A stretch of DNA of 42,393 bases, taken from an uncultured Eubacteriales bacterium (GTDB taxonomy: Bacteria > Bacillota > Clostridia > Oscillospirales > CAG-272). The notes under the pieces are model-generated. The model did no database searches and was not told where the DNA came from. It saw nothing but the letters and a program-made list of their open reading frames with translations. Below, one piece after another: positions 1 through 8,961 of this stretch (position 1 is its first letter; every line of letters begins with the position of its first letter). The DNA lies in contig CAKRNO010000014.1 in NCBI GenBank assembly GCA_934371135.1, positions 1 to 42,393 of the forward strand, given 5' to 3'. A program made the position numbers and the translations under genes.

Positions 1-732
1 GCGTATGCCCATCGCCGAGGGCTGGAGACCTGCCTCATCCGCACGGACCCCCGGCGCAATACCACGCTCGCCTTCGTCGAGCTGAACGAAAGCGGTGATC
101 GCTCCTTCTGCTTCTACCGCCACGGCACGGCAGACTATTATCTGCCGGAGATCCCGGAGGAGCTGCTCTCGGGAGCAAGCATCGTCCATATCGGCTCGCT
201 CATGCTTTCGACGGCAGAGGGGCTCGCCTATGCCCGGGCGCTGGCGAACACGGCGCACCGGCGCGGGATCCCCGTCAGCTTTGACGTCAACTACCGTTCG
301 GATATCTTCCGCGACGAGGAGACGGCGGTGGCGACATACCGCCAGCTGCTCTCGCTCGTTGACATCGTGAAATTCTCCGATGACGAAGTCCGTATCTTCA
401 CCGAGGAATACCTGCAACGGGATCTCGGGGACAAGCTGGTTTTCGTCACGCTCGGGAAGAACGGCGCCGAATGGCGCTATCGCGGCGAAACCCATCGCCT
501 GCCGACCATCAACCTGAAGCCGGTGGATACCACCGGGGCGGGCGACGCATTCTATGCCGGCGTCCTCTCCCGACTGGACGGCAAGCCCCTGGCAACCCTG
601 ACGGGCGACACGCTGGATGAGGCGCTCCGCTTCGGCAACGTCACAGGCGCGCTCAACACCCTGGGGCACGGCGCGATCGATTGCCTGCCGACGCTCCCGG
701 AGATCGAAAAAGCACTCGAATTCTATCGGTAA
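1..732 (+). CDS. scrK: Fructokinase, PfkB family (5' end outside window)
   Basis: This is the C-terminal 243 residues of a PfkB/ribokinase-family sugar kinase; the frame is open from base 1 and ends at TAA 730-732. The family signature DTTGAGDAFYAGVL begins at base 526, and the Asp encoded at 544-546 is the expected catalytic base. The segment FDVNYRSDIF is typical of fructokinases. The enzyme would phosphorylate fructose in the cytosol with ATP. The family also contains 2-keto-3-deoxygluconate and other sugar kinases, so fructose as substrate is inferred from the three GH32 genes that follow on the same strand. The true start cannot be seen. A stem-loop follows immediately, so this may end one transcript or be partly read through into the GH32 gene. 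Confidence 0.85.
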   Translation, partial: AYAHRRGLETCLIRTDPRRNTTLAFVELNESGDRSFCFYRHGTADYYLPEIPEELLSGASIVHIGSLMLSTAEGLAYARALANTAHRRGIPVSFDVNYRSDIFRDEETAVATYRQLLSLVDIVKFSDDEVRIFTEEYLQRDLGDKLVFVTLGKNGAEWRYRGETHRLPTINLKPVDTTGAGDAFYAGVLSRLDGKPLATLTGDTLDEALRFGNVTGALNTLGHGAIDCLPTLPEIEKALEFYR

Positions 733-740
733 TATCGATT

Positions 741-770
741 AAGCGACATCCCGGCTTCCGGGATGCGCTT
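741..770 (+). terminator. Stem-loop after fructokinase, possible weak terminator
   Basis: AAGCG(a)CATCCCGG and CCGGGATGCGCTT form a 13-bp stem with one bulged A and a CTT loop. The only T-run is the TT that closes the stem, so termination is probably partial. It may instead be an RNA-stabilising or processing hairpin between the kinase and the GH32 gene. Confidence 0.45.
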
Positions 771-830
771 TCGGCACAAAAATGGAAACGATTCCGCGGT
801 GCGCATACCGCGGAGCACAGGAGACGGTTT

Positions 831-3800
831 ATGCAAACAGGGGAACGGAGCAAGGGAAAAGCACTCGGGAGAATTCTGCTCCCGGTTTTCGCGGTACTGC
901 TGTTCGGTATTCTCATCGGCGCTTCGTTGTTTGCCGCCCGCGCGGCGGGGGACGCGATGGAGTCGGAGGGTGACGGCTTCCGCCTCACGGACAAGACCTT
1001 TACCGCTGCCGACGGCTTTGTGTACAGCGCCGACGTGCGCTTCACGGACGGGCAGGCGGCAGGGCTGGTTTTCGGCGCGGAGGAGAGCGCGCATTACTGG
1101 GTGTTCAACATCGACCGCAAGGACAACTGCGTGAAGCTCATGTACTTCGCACCGGACGGGGCGGGAGACATGGCCGCACAGGTCCTGCGGGAGGCCCCCT
1201 TTATCGGGACCGGGACAGACACCATGACCGACGCCGACCGGGCGCTCGTAAACCCGAAGGTCGCGGCGCTCGACAGCGTGCATCTGAAAGTGATCGTCAC
1301 ACCGGGTGCGGACGGGGCGGTGTACGCAGAGTTCTACGCCGACGGCATCCGCCGTTTCCGCACCACCTATACGGATGACGACGTCATCGACCTGAACACG
1401 CTCGCGGCGGGCGTCACCTATCTGGGCGGCGCGCTCGGCTACAATACATACGCCTCCCGCGTGACGTTTGAGGATGCCACGGTCGGTAAGAGCGACTATA
1501 CCTACTATACCGAGCTCTACCGTCAGCAATATCACTTCTCGCAGTTTGCCCACTGGAACAACGACCCGAACGGGCTCGTGTACTACGACGGTTATTATCA
1601 TCTTTATTATCAGCAGCACCCGTACAGCAATTACTGGAGCGATATGTACTGGGGTCACGCGCGCAGCCGCGACCTGCTCCACTGGGAGCTCCTGCCGATC
1701 TGCCTTTTCCCGAACGAGGGGACCGAGGGGCTCGGGGAGGGGAACGGCTACGCCTGGTCGGGCTCCGCCATGGTATATCACCGCGGCACGTCGGCGGCGG
1801 TGGACGCCGAAAACTGGTTCCCGAGGGGGAACGGCGACGGGTTGATGATCTTCTACACCCGTGACGGCGCGAGACAGGACCAGGTGATCGCCACCTCGGA
1901 TGACGGTGGCTTCAGCTGGACGCGCCGGGTGCTGATTCCGCAGGCGACAGCCACCTCCTCGATCGGTATCACGGACGGCAAGACGGATTGCCGCGACCCG
2001 AAGGTCTTTCCGATCGAAAAAGACGCAGGCGGGAACACGACCCGCTGGGGCATGGTGCTGACCGGGCAGGCGACCAATCGCATCTGGTTCCTGAAGTCCA
2101 CCGACCTCCTCCACTGGGAGTATGCGGGCGGCTTCACCATGTACCGGCCCGAATGTCCGGACGTCGCCACCCTGACGCTCTCCGGCACCTCCTACGAGGT
2201 CATGACCTTTACCGCCCGTAAGTACATCGTCGGGCATATCCGCTACAACACGGAAAACGGGCAGATCGAGCTGACCGACCCGGACGGCACCGTCATCACG
2301 GACGGCGACGCGTATGCGAAGACCATGGACTTCGGCCCCGATTCCTACGCGACGCAGACATATTTCATCGACGACAGGACGAGCGCTTATTTCGGCAAGA
2401 CGGTATCCGTCAGCTGGTTCAGCGGGGTGCCGGGCGCTGCCGAAACCCTTGAGGGCGGCGCCCTTGCCGCGGCGCGCGGCAGATGGAACGGCGGCGGCTT
2501 CACCATCCCCGTGGTATGGGGGCTCAAGGACGAAAACGGTGCGCTGCTCCTGACGCAGACGCCCATCACCCGGGATTCGGCGGACTTCGCGGCGCTCCGC
2601 ACCGAGCTGCTGCGCGAGAGCCACCTGACGCTGAACGCCGATGCACAGAACCCGCTCGCCGGTGTGGCAGGGCGTGCGCTCGAGATCGCGCTGACGCTCG
2701 ACAACCCGTCGGGGGCGCCGATCGCCATCCGCGTCAACATGAACGCAAAGGAATATGTAGAGATCGGCTGGACGGCAGAGACCGGCTATTACGTCGATCG
2801 CAGCCACGCGGGCGACGCGGGGCTGAACCTCGGCAACTACGCGGCAAAGTTTACGAGCGGCGCCACCGGCAGCGATAAACAATCCTTCTACATCCTGGTT
2901 GACCAGGGCGGCGTGGAGGTCTTCTGCGAGGACTTCTCCCGACCGTTCTATCTGCTGGCGTTCTCCTCTCCTTATGCGACGGGGGCATCGCTCTCGGTCG
3001 GGGGCGAGGTGACGGTCGAGGAAATGACGGTGAACCGGGTCGCGGGCGTCTGGCGCGACGGCAGTGTGACCGATGAAACGGTGCTGTACGTCGACCGCAC
3101 GGATGTGAAGCTGGACCGGACGCTGACGACCTCCTGCGACGTGCTCGGCTACACCGCCTCCGGTGCGGACATCTCATGGGAGATCGTGTCCGGCGACGAG
3201 TACATCACCCTCACGAAAACCGACGAGGGCGTCACCGTCACGTCGAAAGCCAAAGGCACTGCGGTCGTGCGTGCCACCTCCGGGAACGCGAGCCGGGACA
3301 TCACCGTCACGGTATCGGACGGCTCGATCGAGACCGACCTGCCCATCGTACCGGACGGCAGATATTCCGGCAGCTGGTACTTCACGGAGGCAGGGCTCGT
3401 CGGGGAAACGGCCGCCGGTGACGGCTTCCTGCTCCTCGGTGCGAGCGGCTCCGATTTCATCTATACGGCATCGCTCGATATGGGATCCGGTGCGGCGGCG
3501 GCGCTGGTATTCCGCGCCAAAGCGGATATGAGCGACTACCTGATCGCGAACTACGATAAGAACGGTAACGTCGTGAAGCTCTGGTCGCCGCGCGGCGAGA
3601 TCGCGCGCGTCGAGGTCGGCGGCGTGAATGTCTCCGCACTGGTGCTGAAGGTCCGGGCGAACGGCAGAAATATCCGCGTTTACCTGAACGGGAACGAGGT
3701 CATCAACACAACCATCGGCGAGGAGGAGCCGACCGAGGGGCTGTTCGGGCTGAATGTCTGCGCGACCCGCGCGGTCTTCCGGTCTCTGACCCTCTTTGAG

Positions 3801-4481
3801 GAAGCGATGACGTGGAACGGCGGCGCGCTCGCCGTCCGCGGCGACGTCAGCCAGACGGTCTGGCGTCTCTCCAACCGCACCCTCGGGAATACCGCCGTCA
3901 GCCCGAACTTCTACACGTCGGACGGACGGATCCTCGCGCTCTCTCCGGAGTACCTCGCAAGCCTGCCGATCGGCGTTTATACCTTTACGGCAGTCGGCAC
4001 GCTTTCGTCCTATGACTTCACCGTCACGGTGACGGAATCGCAGCATACCCCCCTCGCAGACAGCGCCTCGGCAGAGGCAGGCACCAATCTGACCGTCAGC
4101 CTCGGCGGCAGGAGCCCCGCGACCGTCCTGCTCGACGGCGCCCCGCTCCCGGCGGAGGCGTACACGGTCAGGGGCGACCTTCTGACGGTGTCGGCGGCGT
4201 ACCTCACGGCAGGGGAGCACACGCTCACGCTGGACGACGAGAGCATCTCCGTCCGCATCTACCCGGGTGCGACGACCACCGTCGGGGCGAAAAAGGATCA
4301 CTCCACGCCCGACACCGATAAAACCGACGGCGCCAGGGTCGGTCTTATCATCGGGCTCGCCGTCGGCGGGGCGGTCCTCGCCGCCGGTGCGGCGGTCGGC
4401 GTGACCCTCCTTGTAAAAAAGAAAAAATGCGCACAGCCGTCGGCGTCGGATAACGACGGAGACCCCAAAGACAAAGAATAA
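831..4481 (+). CDS. Membrane-anchored multidomain GH32 fructanase with CBM66-like modules
   Basis: A 1216-aa glycoside hydrolase family 32 enzyme predicted to cleave terminal fructosyl units of levan or inulin at the cell surface. The ATG at 831 is chosen because AGGAGA lies just upstream; the open frame extends further 5' but only into the kinase gene. Layout: hydrophobic segment about 15-36; a CBM66-like concanavalin-fold module about 45-215; GH32 propeller about 232-545 with WNNDPNG (nucleophile D245), RDP (D389) and the EC motif (acid/base E441); GH32 beta-sandwich about 560-745; Ig/BIG2-like domain about 756-830; a second CBM66-like module about 848-989; two X2/Ig-like repeats about 993-1145; and a C-terminal hydrophobic helix about 1170-1196 followed by KKKK. 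No LPXTG sorting motif is seen, so anchoring is probably by the helices. CBM66 assignment is from sequence resemblance; in that family the ligand is terminal fructose of fructans. Confidence 0.88.
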   Translation: MQTGERSKGKALGRILLPVFAVLLFGILIGASLFAARAAGDAMESEGDGFRLTDKTFTAADGFVYSADVRFTDGQAAGLVFGAEESAHYWVFNIDRKDNCVKLMYFAPDGAGDMAAQVLREAPFIGTGTDTMTDADRALVNPKVAALDSVHLKVIVTPGADGAVYAEFYADGIRRFRTTYTDDDVIDLNTLAAGVTYLGGALGYNTYASRVTFEDATVGKSDYTYYTELYRQQYHFSQFAHWNNDPNGLVYYDGYYHLYYQQHPYSNYWSDMYWGHARSRDLLHWELLPICLFPNEGTEGLGEGNGYAWSGSAMVYHRGTSAAVDAENWFPRGNGDGLMIFYTRDGARQDQVIATSDDGGFSWTRRVLIPQATATSSIGITDGKTDCRDPKVFPIEKDAGGNTTRWGMVLTGQATNRIWFLKSTDLLHWEYAGGFTMYRPECPDVATLTLSGTSYEVMTFTARKYIVGHIRYNTENGQIELTDPDGTVITDGDAYAKTMDFGPDSYATQTYFIDDRTSAYFGKTVSVSWFSGVPGAAETLEGGALAAARGRWNGGGFTIPVVWGLKDENGALLLTQTPITRDSADFAALRTELLRESHLTLNADAQNPLAGVAGRALEIALTLDNPSGAPIAIRVNMNAKEYVEIGWTAETGYYVDRSHAGDAGLNLGNYAAKFTSGATGSDKQSFYILVDQGGVEVFCEDFSRPFYLLAFSSPYATGASLSVGGEVTVEEMTVNRVAGVWRDGSVTDETVLYVDRTDVKLDRTLTTSCDVLGYTASGADISWEIVSGDEYITLTKTDEGVTVTSKAKGTAVVRATSGNASRDITVTVSDGSIETDLPIVPDGRYSGSWYFTEAGLVGETAAGDGFLLLGASGSDFIYTASLDMGSGAAAALVFRAKADMSDYLIANYDKNGNVVKLWSPRGEIARVEVGGVNVSALVLKVRANGRNIRVYLNGNEVINTTIGEEEPTEGLFGLNVCATRAVFRSLTLFEEAMTWNGGALAVRGDVSQTVWRLSNRTLGNTAVSPNFYTSDGRILALSPEYLASLPIGVYTFTAVGTLSSYDFTVTVTESQHTPLADSASAEAGTNLTVSLGGRSPATVLLDGAPLPAEAYTVRGDLLTVSAAYLTAGEHTLTLDDESISVRIYPGATTTVGAKKDHSTPDTDKTDGARVGLIIGLAVGGAVLAAGAAVGVTLLVKKKKCAQPSASDNDGDPKDKE

Positions 4482-4516
4482 GACAGTCATAAGCCTCGTG
4501 GAAAGGAAGCGACAAC

Positions 4517-5494
4517 ATGGCAATTACCATATCGGATGTGGCGAAATACGCGGGGGTCGGCATCGGTACCGTTTCACGCGTGATCAACGACGATAAGAGC
4601 GTCAATGAGGATACCCGCGAGCGCGTCAAGCGCGCGATCGAGACCCTGGAGTACCGACCCAACCGCATGGCATCACGCCTGCGGCGGAACGAGACGAAAA
4701 TCCTCGCCTTAATGGTGCCGATCATCGACCACCCGTTCTTCGCGAAGCTCGCGTATTACATCGACGATGAGGCGGACAAGTACGGGTATTCCGTTCTCCT
4801 CGTCTCCTCGCAGCAGCGGGTGTGGAAGGAGAAGGACATCATCGAGCGGATCAAGCACCGCGAGGTGGACGGGGCGGTGTTCGTGACGCATTACGCGCAC
4901 GACGAGCAGGACCTCAGGAACTACCCGATCGTCTCCCTCGACCGGCGGTTCGGCGCCGATATCCCGTATGTGACCTCCAATAATTATGAAGCCACCACCC
5001 ACGCGCTTGAATATCTGATGGAGCGCGGGTGCCGGCGCATCGGCTATATCGGGTCCCGCCCGATCGTCGCGTCGGAGGTCATGGAGAGGGAGCGCGCCTA
5101 TCTCGAAACCATGGCGGCGCACGGTATGGAGCCCTACCTTGTCGATGAGCTGATCCAGCACGGCGACGAGGGCGAGGTGGCGAGCGCCTTTCTGGACCGG
5201 TACCCCGATCTTGACGGCGTCTTTGCCTCCGGCTACTCCATGGCGCAGGCGTTCTACTCCAAAGCCATCGCCCGCGGCATCGATATTCCGGAGCAGCTGC
5301 AGCTGATTGCCTATGACGGCGCTTTCAGCCAGTGGAACTGGCAGGAGGGGCGCATCATCACCTGTGTGGAACAGCCGATCGAGCAGATGGGGCGCGCGCT
5401 GGTGCGGATGCTGCTCGCCAAGATCCACGGCGAGCCCACCGAGGAGCGGGTCGTTTTCGATACCTGCTTCCGGATCGGGAGCACCACACGGTAA
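4517..5494 (+). CDS. LacI-family transcriptional regulator of the fructan locus
   Basis: 325 aa, the normal LacI/GalR length. The N-terminus has the family helix-turn-helix (ISDVAKYAGVGIGTVSRVIN, residues 4-23) and hinge helix (RPNRMASRLRR), followed by a periplasmic-binding-protein-like effector domain from about residue 60. GGAAG lies before the ATG. It sits between the surface GH32 gene and the sugar-binding lipoprotein gene, so it most likely controls this locus in response to a fructose-containing sugar or a phosphorylated derivative; the effector is inferred, not seen. I found no convincing LacI-type CG-centred palindrome in the flanking gaps (4482-4516, 5495-5608), so its operator may lie upstream of the window. 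Confidence 0.9.
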   Translation: MAITISDVAKYAGVGIGTVSRVINDDKSVNEDTRERVKRAIETLEYRPNRMASRLRRNETKILALMVPIIDHPFFAKLAYYIDDEADKYGYSVLLVSSQQRVWKEKDIIERIKHREVDGAVFVTHYAHDEQDLRNYPIVSLDRRFGADIPYVTSNNYEATTHALEYLMERGCRRIGYIGSRPIVASEVMERERAYLETMAAHGMEPYLVDELIQHGDEGEVASAFLDRYPDLDGVFASGYSMAQAFYSKAIARGIDIPEQLQLIAYDGAFSQWNWQEGRIITCVEQPIEQMGRALVRMLLAKIHGEPTEERVVFDTCFRIGSTTR

Positions 5495-5608
5495 AAGGGC
5501 ACGGATGACGTGACAGCCGCCCGGCACCCATCGAAAATGTCTGTTATGCACGGCGCCCCGCCGGGTGCCCGTGCCGGAAAAAATTGCAAACACAAAGGAG
5601 AACTTGAA

Positions 5609-6943
5609 ATGAAAAGGATCTTTACAGCGCTGATGGCGCTCCTCGTCGTGATGTCCTTCGCCGTGACCTTCATCGCCTGCGATACGGGAATCGACACCGG
5701 TGACGATAACAAGCCGCCTGTCACCGATAAGGACGGGAACACGGTCATCTCCATCATGGTGCACGTTGACCGTCAGTCGGCGGAGGGGAAGGCGTACCAG
5801 AAGCGCATCGACGCGTTCAACGTTGCCCACGCCGAGCAGAAGATCAAGGCGACCATCACGTTCAAGGCGCGCACGACGGGTGCCACCTCCTATGAGACGG
5901 AGCTGAACACGATGCGCATGGAGGGGACGCTCCCCGACATCATCACGTTCGACGCCCCGAACTGCGCGAGCTATGCGTATAACGAGCTGCTCGCCGACAT
6001 TTCGAGCCTGATCCCCGCCGATGTGCAGAGCGACTTCTATTCGCTCAACACCTATAACGGTAAGCTCTACGGGCTCCCGATCCAGGAATCCAGCGCCGGC
6101 TTCTACTATAACAAGAAGCTGTTCGCCGCCGCCGGGATCGACGTCTCTGCCTATACGGTAGAGAACCCGTGGACGTTCGAGCAGTTCAAGGAAGTCTGCG
6201 CGAAGCTGAAGAATTACCTTGGGAGCGGGAAAGCCGTGGATATGCGTCTCGACGCCACCAAGGACGAGACGGCGACCTACCTCCTCTACCCGTTCATCTA
6301 CGCGGCAGGCGGCAGCTTCACCTCCGCTGACGGCAAGACGGCGGACGGGTATCTGAACTCGGCGGCGTCCAAGGACGGCTTCCGGTTCCTGCGTGACCTG
6401 GTGGACAACGGCTATACCTCCAATGCCATCGGCGCGACCGACTTCTTCACCGGTAAGGTGGGGATGTACCTGTCCTCCGGCTGGACGATCCCCGACCTCG
6501 ATAACAAGTACCCCGATACGTTTGCCTCCCGTGGCGACTGGGGTCTGCTCCCGTACCCGAAGGGGACGACCGCCGCGAGCGCAACGGGCAGCTGGTCGTT
6601 CGGTATCACGAACAACGGGAAAGCCGATAAGACTCCGGCGGCAGAGCTGCTCCTTTGGATGACCTCCGTCGAGAGCTCCAAGGCGATCACCGACGCGACG
6701 GGCATGATCCCCGCGCGCAAGTCCGTCGAGACGAACTATAAGGCGGGCGACCCCGAGTACACGCTCATGAAGCAGCTGGAGCTCAGCGGCGTGGCGCGCC
6801 CCGCGACGGTGGCGTACCCCAACTTCTCGACCGCGTTCAGCCAGATCATCTACCAGATCTCGACCGGCTCTGTTGACGATTTCATGCGGACAATCGACGC
6901 CCAGACGACGGCGCTCCAGCGTGAGATGAACAACAAGAACTGA
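5609..6943 (+). CDS. ABC sugar-binding lipoprotein (family 1 extracellular solute-binding protein)
   Basis: A 444-aa lipoprotein. The start at 5609 is preceded by AAAGGAG and gives a clean signal peptide (MKRIFTALMALLVVMSFAV) ending in the lipobox FIAC with Cys24. The open frame extends about 100 bases upstream without a better start. The mature protein is a MalE/UgpB-type solute-binding protein, with the typical central SSAGFYYNKKLFAAAGID stretch and a late GSWSFGITNN region. It should capture fructo-oligosaccharides or sucrose outside the membrane and deliver them to the two permeases encoded next. Substrate is inferred from context. The preceding gap (5495-5608) holds a GCACGG...CCGTGC stem-loop at about 5549-5575 but no clear promoter. 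Confidence 0.9.
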   Translation: MKRIFTALMALLVVMSFAVTFIACDTGIDTGDDNKPPVTDKDGNTVISIMVHVDRQSAEGKAYQKRIDAFNVAHAEQKIKATITFKARTTGATSYETELNTMRMEGTLPDIITFDAPNCASYAYNELLADISSLIPADVQSDFYSLNTYNGKLYGLPIQESSAGFYYNKKLFAAAGIDVSAYTVENPWTFEQFKEVCAKLKNYLGSGKAVDMRLDATKDETATYLLYPFIYAAGGSFTSADGKTADGYLNSAASKDGFRFLRDLVDNGYTSNAIGATDFFTGKVGMYLSSGWTIPDLDNKYPDTFASRGDWGLLPYPKGTTAASATGSWSFGITNNGKADKTPAAELLLWMTSVESSKAITDATGMIPARKSVETNYKAGDPEYTLMKQLELSGVARPATVAYPNFSTAFSQIIYQISTGSVDDFMRTIDAQTTALQREMNNKN

Positions 6944-6951
6944 CCCCGTTA

Positions 6952-7017
6952 TGCCTCCCCCCGCGCGGCGGGGGTGAGGCACCCTATGGCTGCCGCGCCC
7001 GCATGAGGGCAGGCGGC
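6952..7017 (+). promoter_or_regulatory. Two tandem stem-loops between binding-protein and permease genes
   Basis: First hairpin 6952-6981: TGCCTC-CCCCCGC, loop GCG, GCGGGGG-t-GAGGCA, one bulged T. Second hairpin 6992-7017: GCCGC-GCCC, loop GCATGA, GGGC-AG-GCGGC. Neither is followed by a T-run. By analogy with malE-malF type gaps, they probably stabilise the upstream mRNA or slow read-through, so that the binding protein exceeds the permeases. That role is inferred. Confidence 0.6.
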
Positions 7018-7050
7018 GACAAAAAGTGATTGTCAGGCAGGAGATGCTTT

Positions 7051-8025
7051 ATGTTACTCTCGACTCTCATCATCGCGCTTGTGTTCGCGGCGGTGTTCCT
7101 CGCCATCTTCGCGGCGGATATATACCGTTCGAAGCACGGCAACGGGCATTATACCGTCCGCGCGTCCGTGACGGCGTACCTGATGCTGCTCCCCGCTGTG
7201 GTCATGGCGTTTCTCTTTATTCTGCTCCCCATCCTGTATTCGCTCGGCTACTCGTTCACAAAGTTCAATCTGATGCGCCCCTCGACCATGAACGACTTTG
7301 CCGGTATCGCGAACTTCAAGCGGGCGTTTGAGGAGATCCGCGACCACGGGATGCTGTATCACGCCATCATCAATACGCTGAAATTCGTCATCGGCGTCGT
7401 GCCGCTCCAGATCGGGCTGGCGCTCGGGCTCGCCGTGTTCGTCAACCGGAAGAAACCGGGGGTAAAGATCTTCAAGGTCTGTTTCTTCGCTCCGGTCGTG
7501 ATTTCCCTGAGCGTCACGTCCTACCTGTGGCTCTCGATCCTCTCACCCTCCGAGACGGGGCTGCTCAATTCCTTCCTCGGTATCTTCGGCGCGGCGCCGC
7601 ACGACTGGCTCCGCGACCCGAAGACCGCGATGCTGTGGATCGTGATATTGAGCGCCTGGCAGGGGTGCGGCTACCAGATGCTGATCTTCCTCTCGGGGCT
7701 GACGAATATCCGCTCCGACCTCTATGAGGCTGCGTCGCTCGACGGCGCCGGCGCGTGGCAGAAGTTCCTGCACGTGACCTGCCCCGGGCTGCGCTCCACC
7801 TTCGTTTTCATCCTCGTGACCGTGTTCATCGGCGCCTGCCGCGTGATGGTACAGCCCATGCTCATGACAGGGTACCAGGAGCACACCGTCACCCTCAGCT
7901 ACTTCATGTACTACATCGGCTACCGTGACTATTCGGTCGGCTATTCTTCCGCGATCGCCCTGATGATGACGGTCGTCATCGGTACGATCACCTACATTCA
8001 ACGCCGTGCGCTAAAGGAGAAATAA
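7051..8025 (+). CDS. ABC sugar transporter permease (MalF/UgpA type)
   Basis: 324 aa. The ATG at 7051 is chosen because AGGAG sits 8 bases upstream; an in-frame TTG at 7030 would add seven residues. About seven hydrophobic segments are visible, the first at residues 2-24. The cytoplasmic EAA loop (YEAASLDGAGAWQKF) that docks the ATPase lies in the C-terminal third. It pairs with the permease that begins two bases after its stop codon to form the membrane channel of the sugar importer. No ATPase gene is present in the locus, so a shared MsmK-type ATPase encoded elsewhere is likely. Confidence 0.92.
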   Translation: MLLSTLIIALVFAAVFLAIFAADIYRSKHGNGHYTVRASVTAYLMLLPAVVMAFLFILLPILYSLGYSFTKFNLMRPSTMNDFAGIANFKRAFEEIRDHGMLYHAIINTLKFVIGVVPLQIGLALGLAVFVNRKKPGVKIFKVCFFAPVVISLSVTSYLWLSILSPSETGLLNSFLGIFGAAPHDWLRDPKTAMLWIVILSAWQGCGYQMLIFLSGLTNIRSDLYEAASLDGAGAWQKFLHVTCPGLRSTFVFILVTVFIGACRVMVQPMLMTGYQEHTVTLSYFMYYIGYRDYSVGYSSAIALMMTVVIGTITYIQRRALKEK

Positions 8026-8026
8026 G

Positions 8027-8953
8027 ATGCAAAGAACATTGACATCTGCTGACGGTACGCAGGTACCGCTCCTTCGGGTCAAGCCCCCGGCACGGGTCAT
8101 CGTCGGGGACGTCGTCTACTACATCGCAGGTACGCTCCTCTCGCTCCTCTTTCTGTTCCCGCTGCTTTATATGCTCGCGACCTCGACCAAGAGCGAGTCG
8201 GTCTTCGCGCAGGACGCGGGCACCATCCGGATGTTCCTGCCGGATTTCGCGCACATCGGCACCATGTTTGAAAACTACAGAAAAGTGCTGACCGAGTACG
8301 AGATCTGGAAGTACGCGCTCAACAGCCTGATTTATGCGGCGATCGTCATCGTGCTCAACATCGTTGTCAACGGGCTCGCCGGGTATGTCATGGCAAAGAT
8401 GAACTTCCCGGGGAAGCGCCTGTTCGCCTTTATGATCATCTTCCTGATTGTCGTACCGGTGGAGACGTCGATCATCCCGCTCTACCTCGTCGTCAAGACC
8501 ATGCTCGGGCTCAAGGGGACGCTCTCCGTGTTCGGCATCATCTTCCCGGCGACCATCAGCGTGTTCAACATCTTCCTCTTTATCCAGTTCTTCCAGGGGA
8601 TACCGAAAGAATACGAGGAGGCGGCGCGCATTGACGGTGCGAGCACGCTGGACATCTTCTTCCGCGTGATCCTCCCGCTCTCGAAGCCGATTGTGGCGAC
8701 GGTCGCCGTCTTCTGCTTCATCGGGGTGTGGAACGACTATCTCTGGCCGTCCATGATCCTGCCGAGTGCGACCACCGGCTGGCCGCTCCTGCCGATCCAG
8801 GCGGCGCTGACGACCATTCAGAGCATCGAGGGTATCACGACGGGCGAGGTCATGGCATCGCTGGTGGTGACCAGTATCCCGATCTTCGTCGTGTATGTTG
8901 CGGCGCAGAAATACATTGTGCAGGGCTTCGGTTCTGCCGGTTTGAAGATGTGA
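8027..8953 (+). CDS. ABC sugar transporter permease (MalG/UgpE type)
   Basis: 308 aa, with AAAGGAG before the ATG and only one base between it and the preceding stop, so the two permeases are translationally coupled. The protein has an N-terminal cytoplasmic tail, about six membrane helices and the EAA loop EYEEAARIDGASTLDIFF. The C-terminus (QKYIVQGFGSAGLKM) is the ending common to MalG-type sugar permeases. It forms a heterodimer with the upstream permease. Substrate is presumably short fructans or sucrose from the gene context. The gene for the second GH32 enzyme starts 8 bases downstream. Confidence 0.92.
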   Translation: MQRTLTSADGTQVPLLRVKPPARVIVGDVVYYIAGTLLSLLFLFPLLYMLATSTKSESVFAQDAGTIRMFLPDFAHIGTMFENYRKVLTEYEIWKYALNSLIYAAIVIVLNIVVNGLAGYVMAKMNFPGKRLFAFMIIFLIVVPVETSIIPLYLVVKTMLGLKGTLSVFGIIFPATISVFNIFLFIQFFQGIPKEYEEAARIDGASTLDIFFRVILPLSKPIVATVAVFCFIGVWNDYLWPSMILPSATTGWPLLPIQAALTTIQSIEGITTGEVMASLVVTSIPIFVVYVAAQKYIVQGFGSAGLKM

Positions 8954-8961
8954 GGAACCTT

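Noticed and set aside
723..2882. Long - strand open frame opposite the first GH32 gene
   Set aside because: Arg/Val/Ala-rich shadow of the GH32 frame without ribosome site or recognisable domain. The same applies to the - strand frames at 4709-6982, 8818-11385 and 40810-42387.
4338..4481. Sortase anchor at the C-terminus of the first GH32
   Set aside because: A hydrophobic helix and a KKKK tail are present, but no LPXTG-like motif precedes them.
5549..5575. Stem-loop before the sugar-binding lipoprotein gene as a terminator of the lacI gene
   Set aside because: The stem GCACGG/CCGTGC is followed by an A-run, not a T-run, on the + strand, so it is not a convincing terminator.
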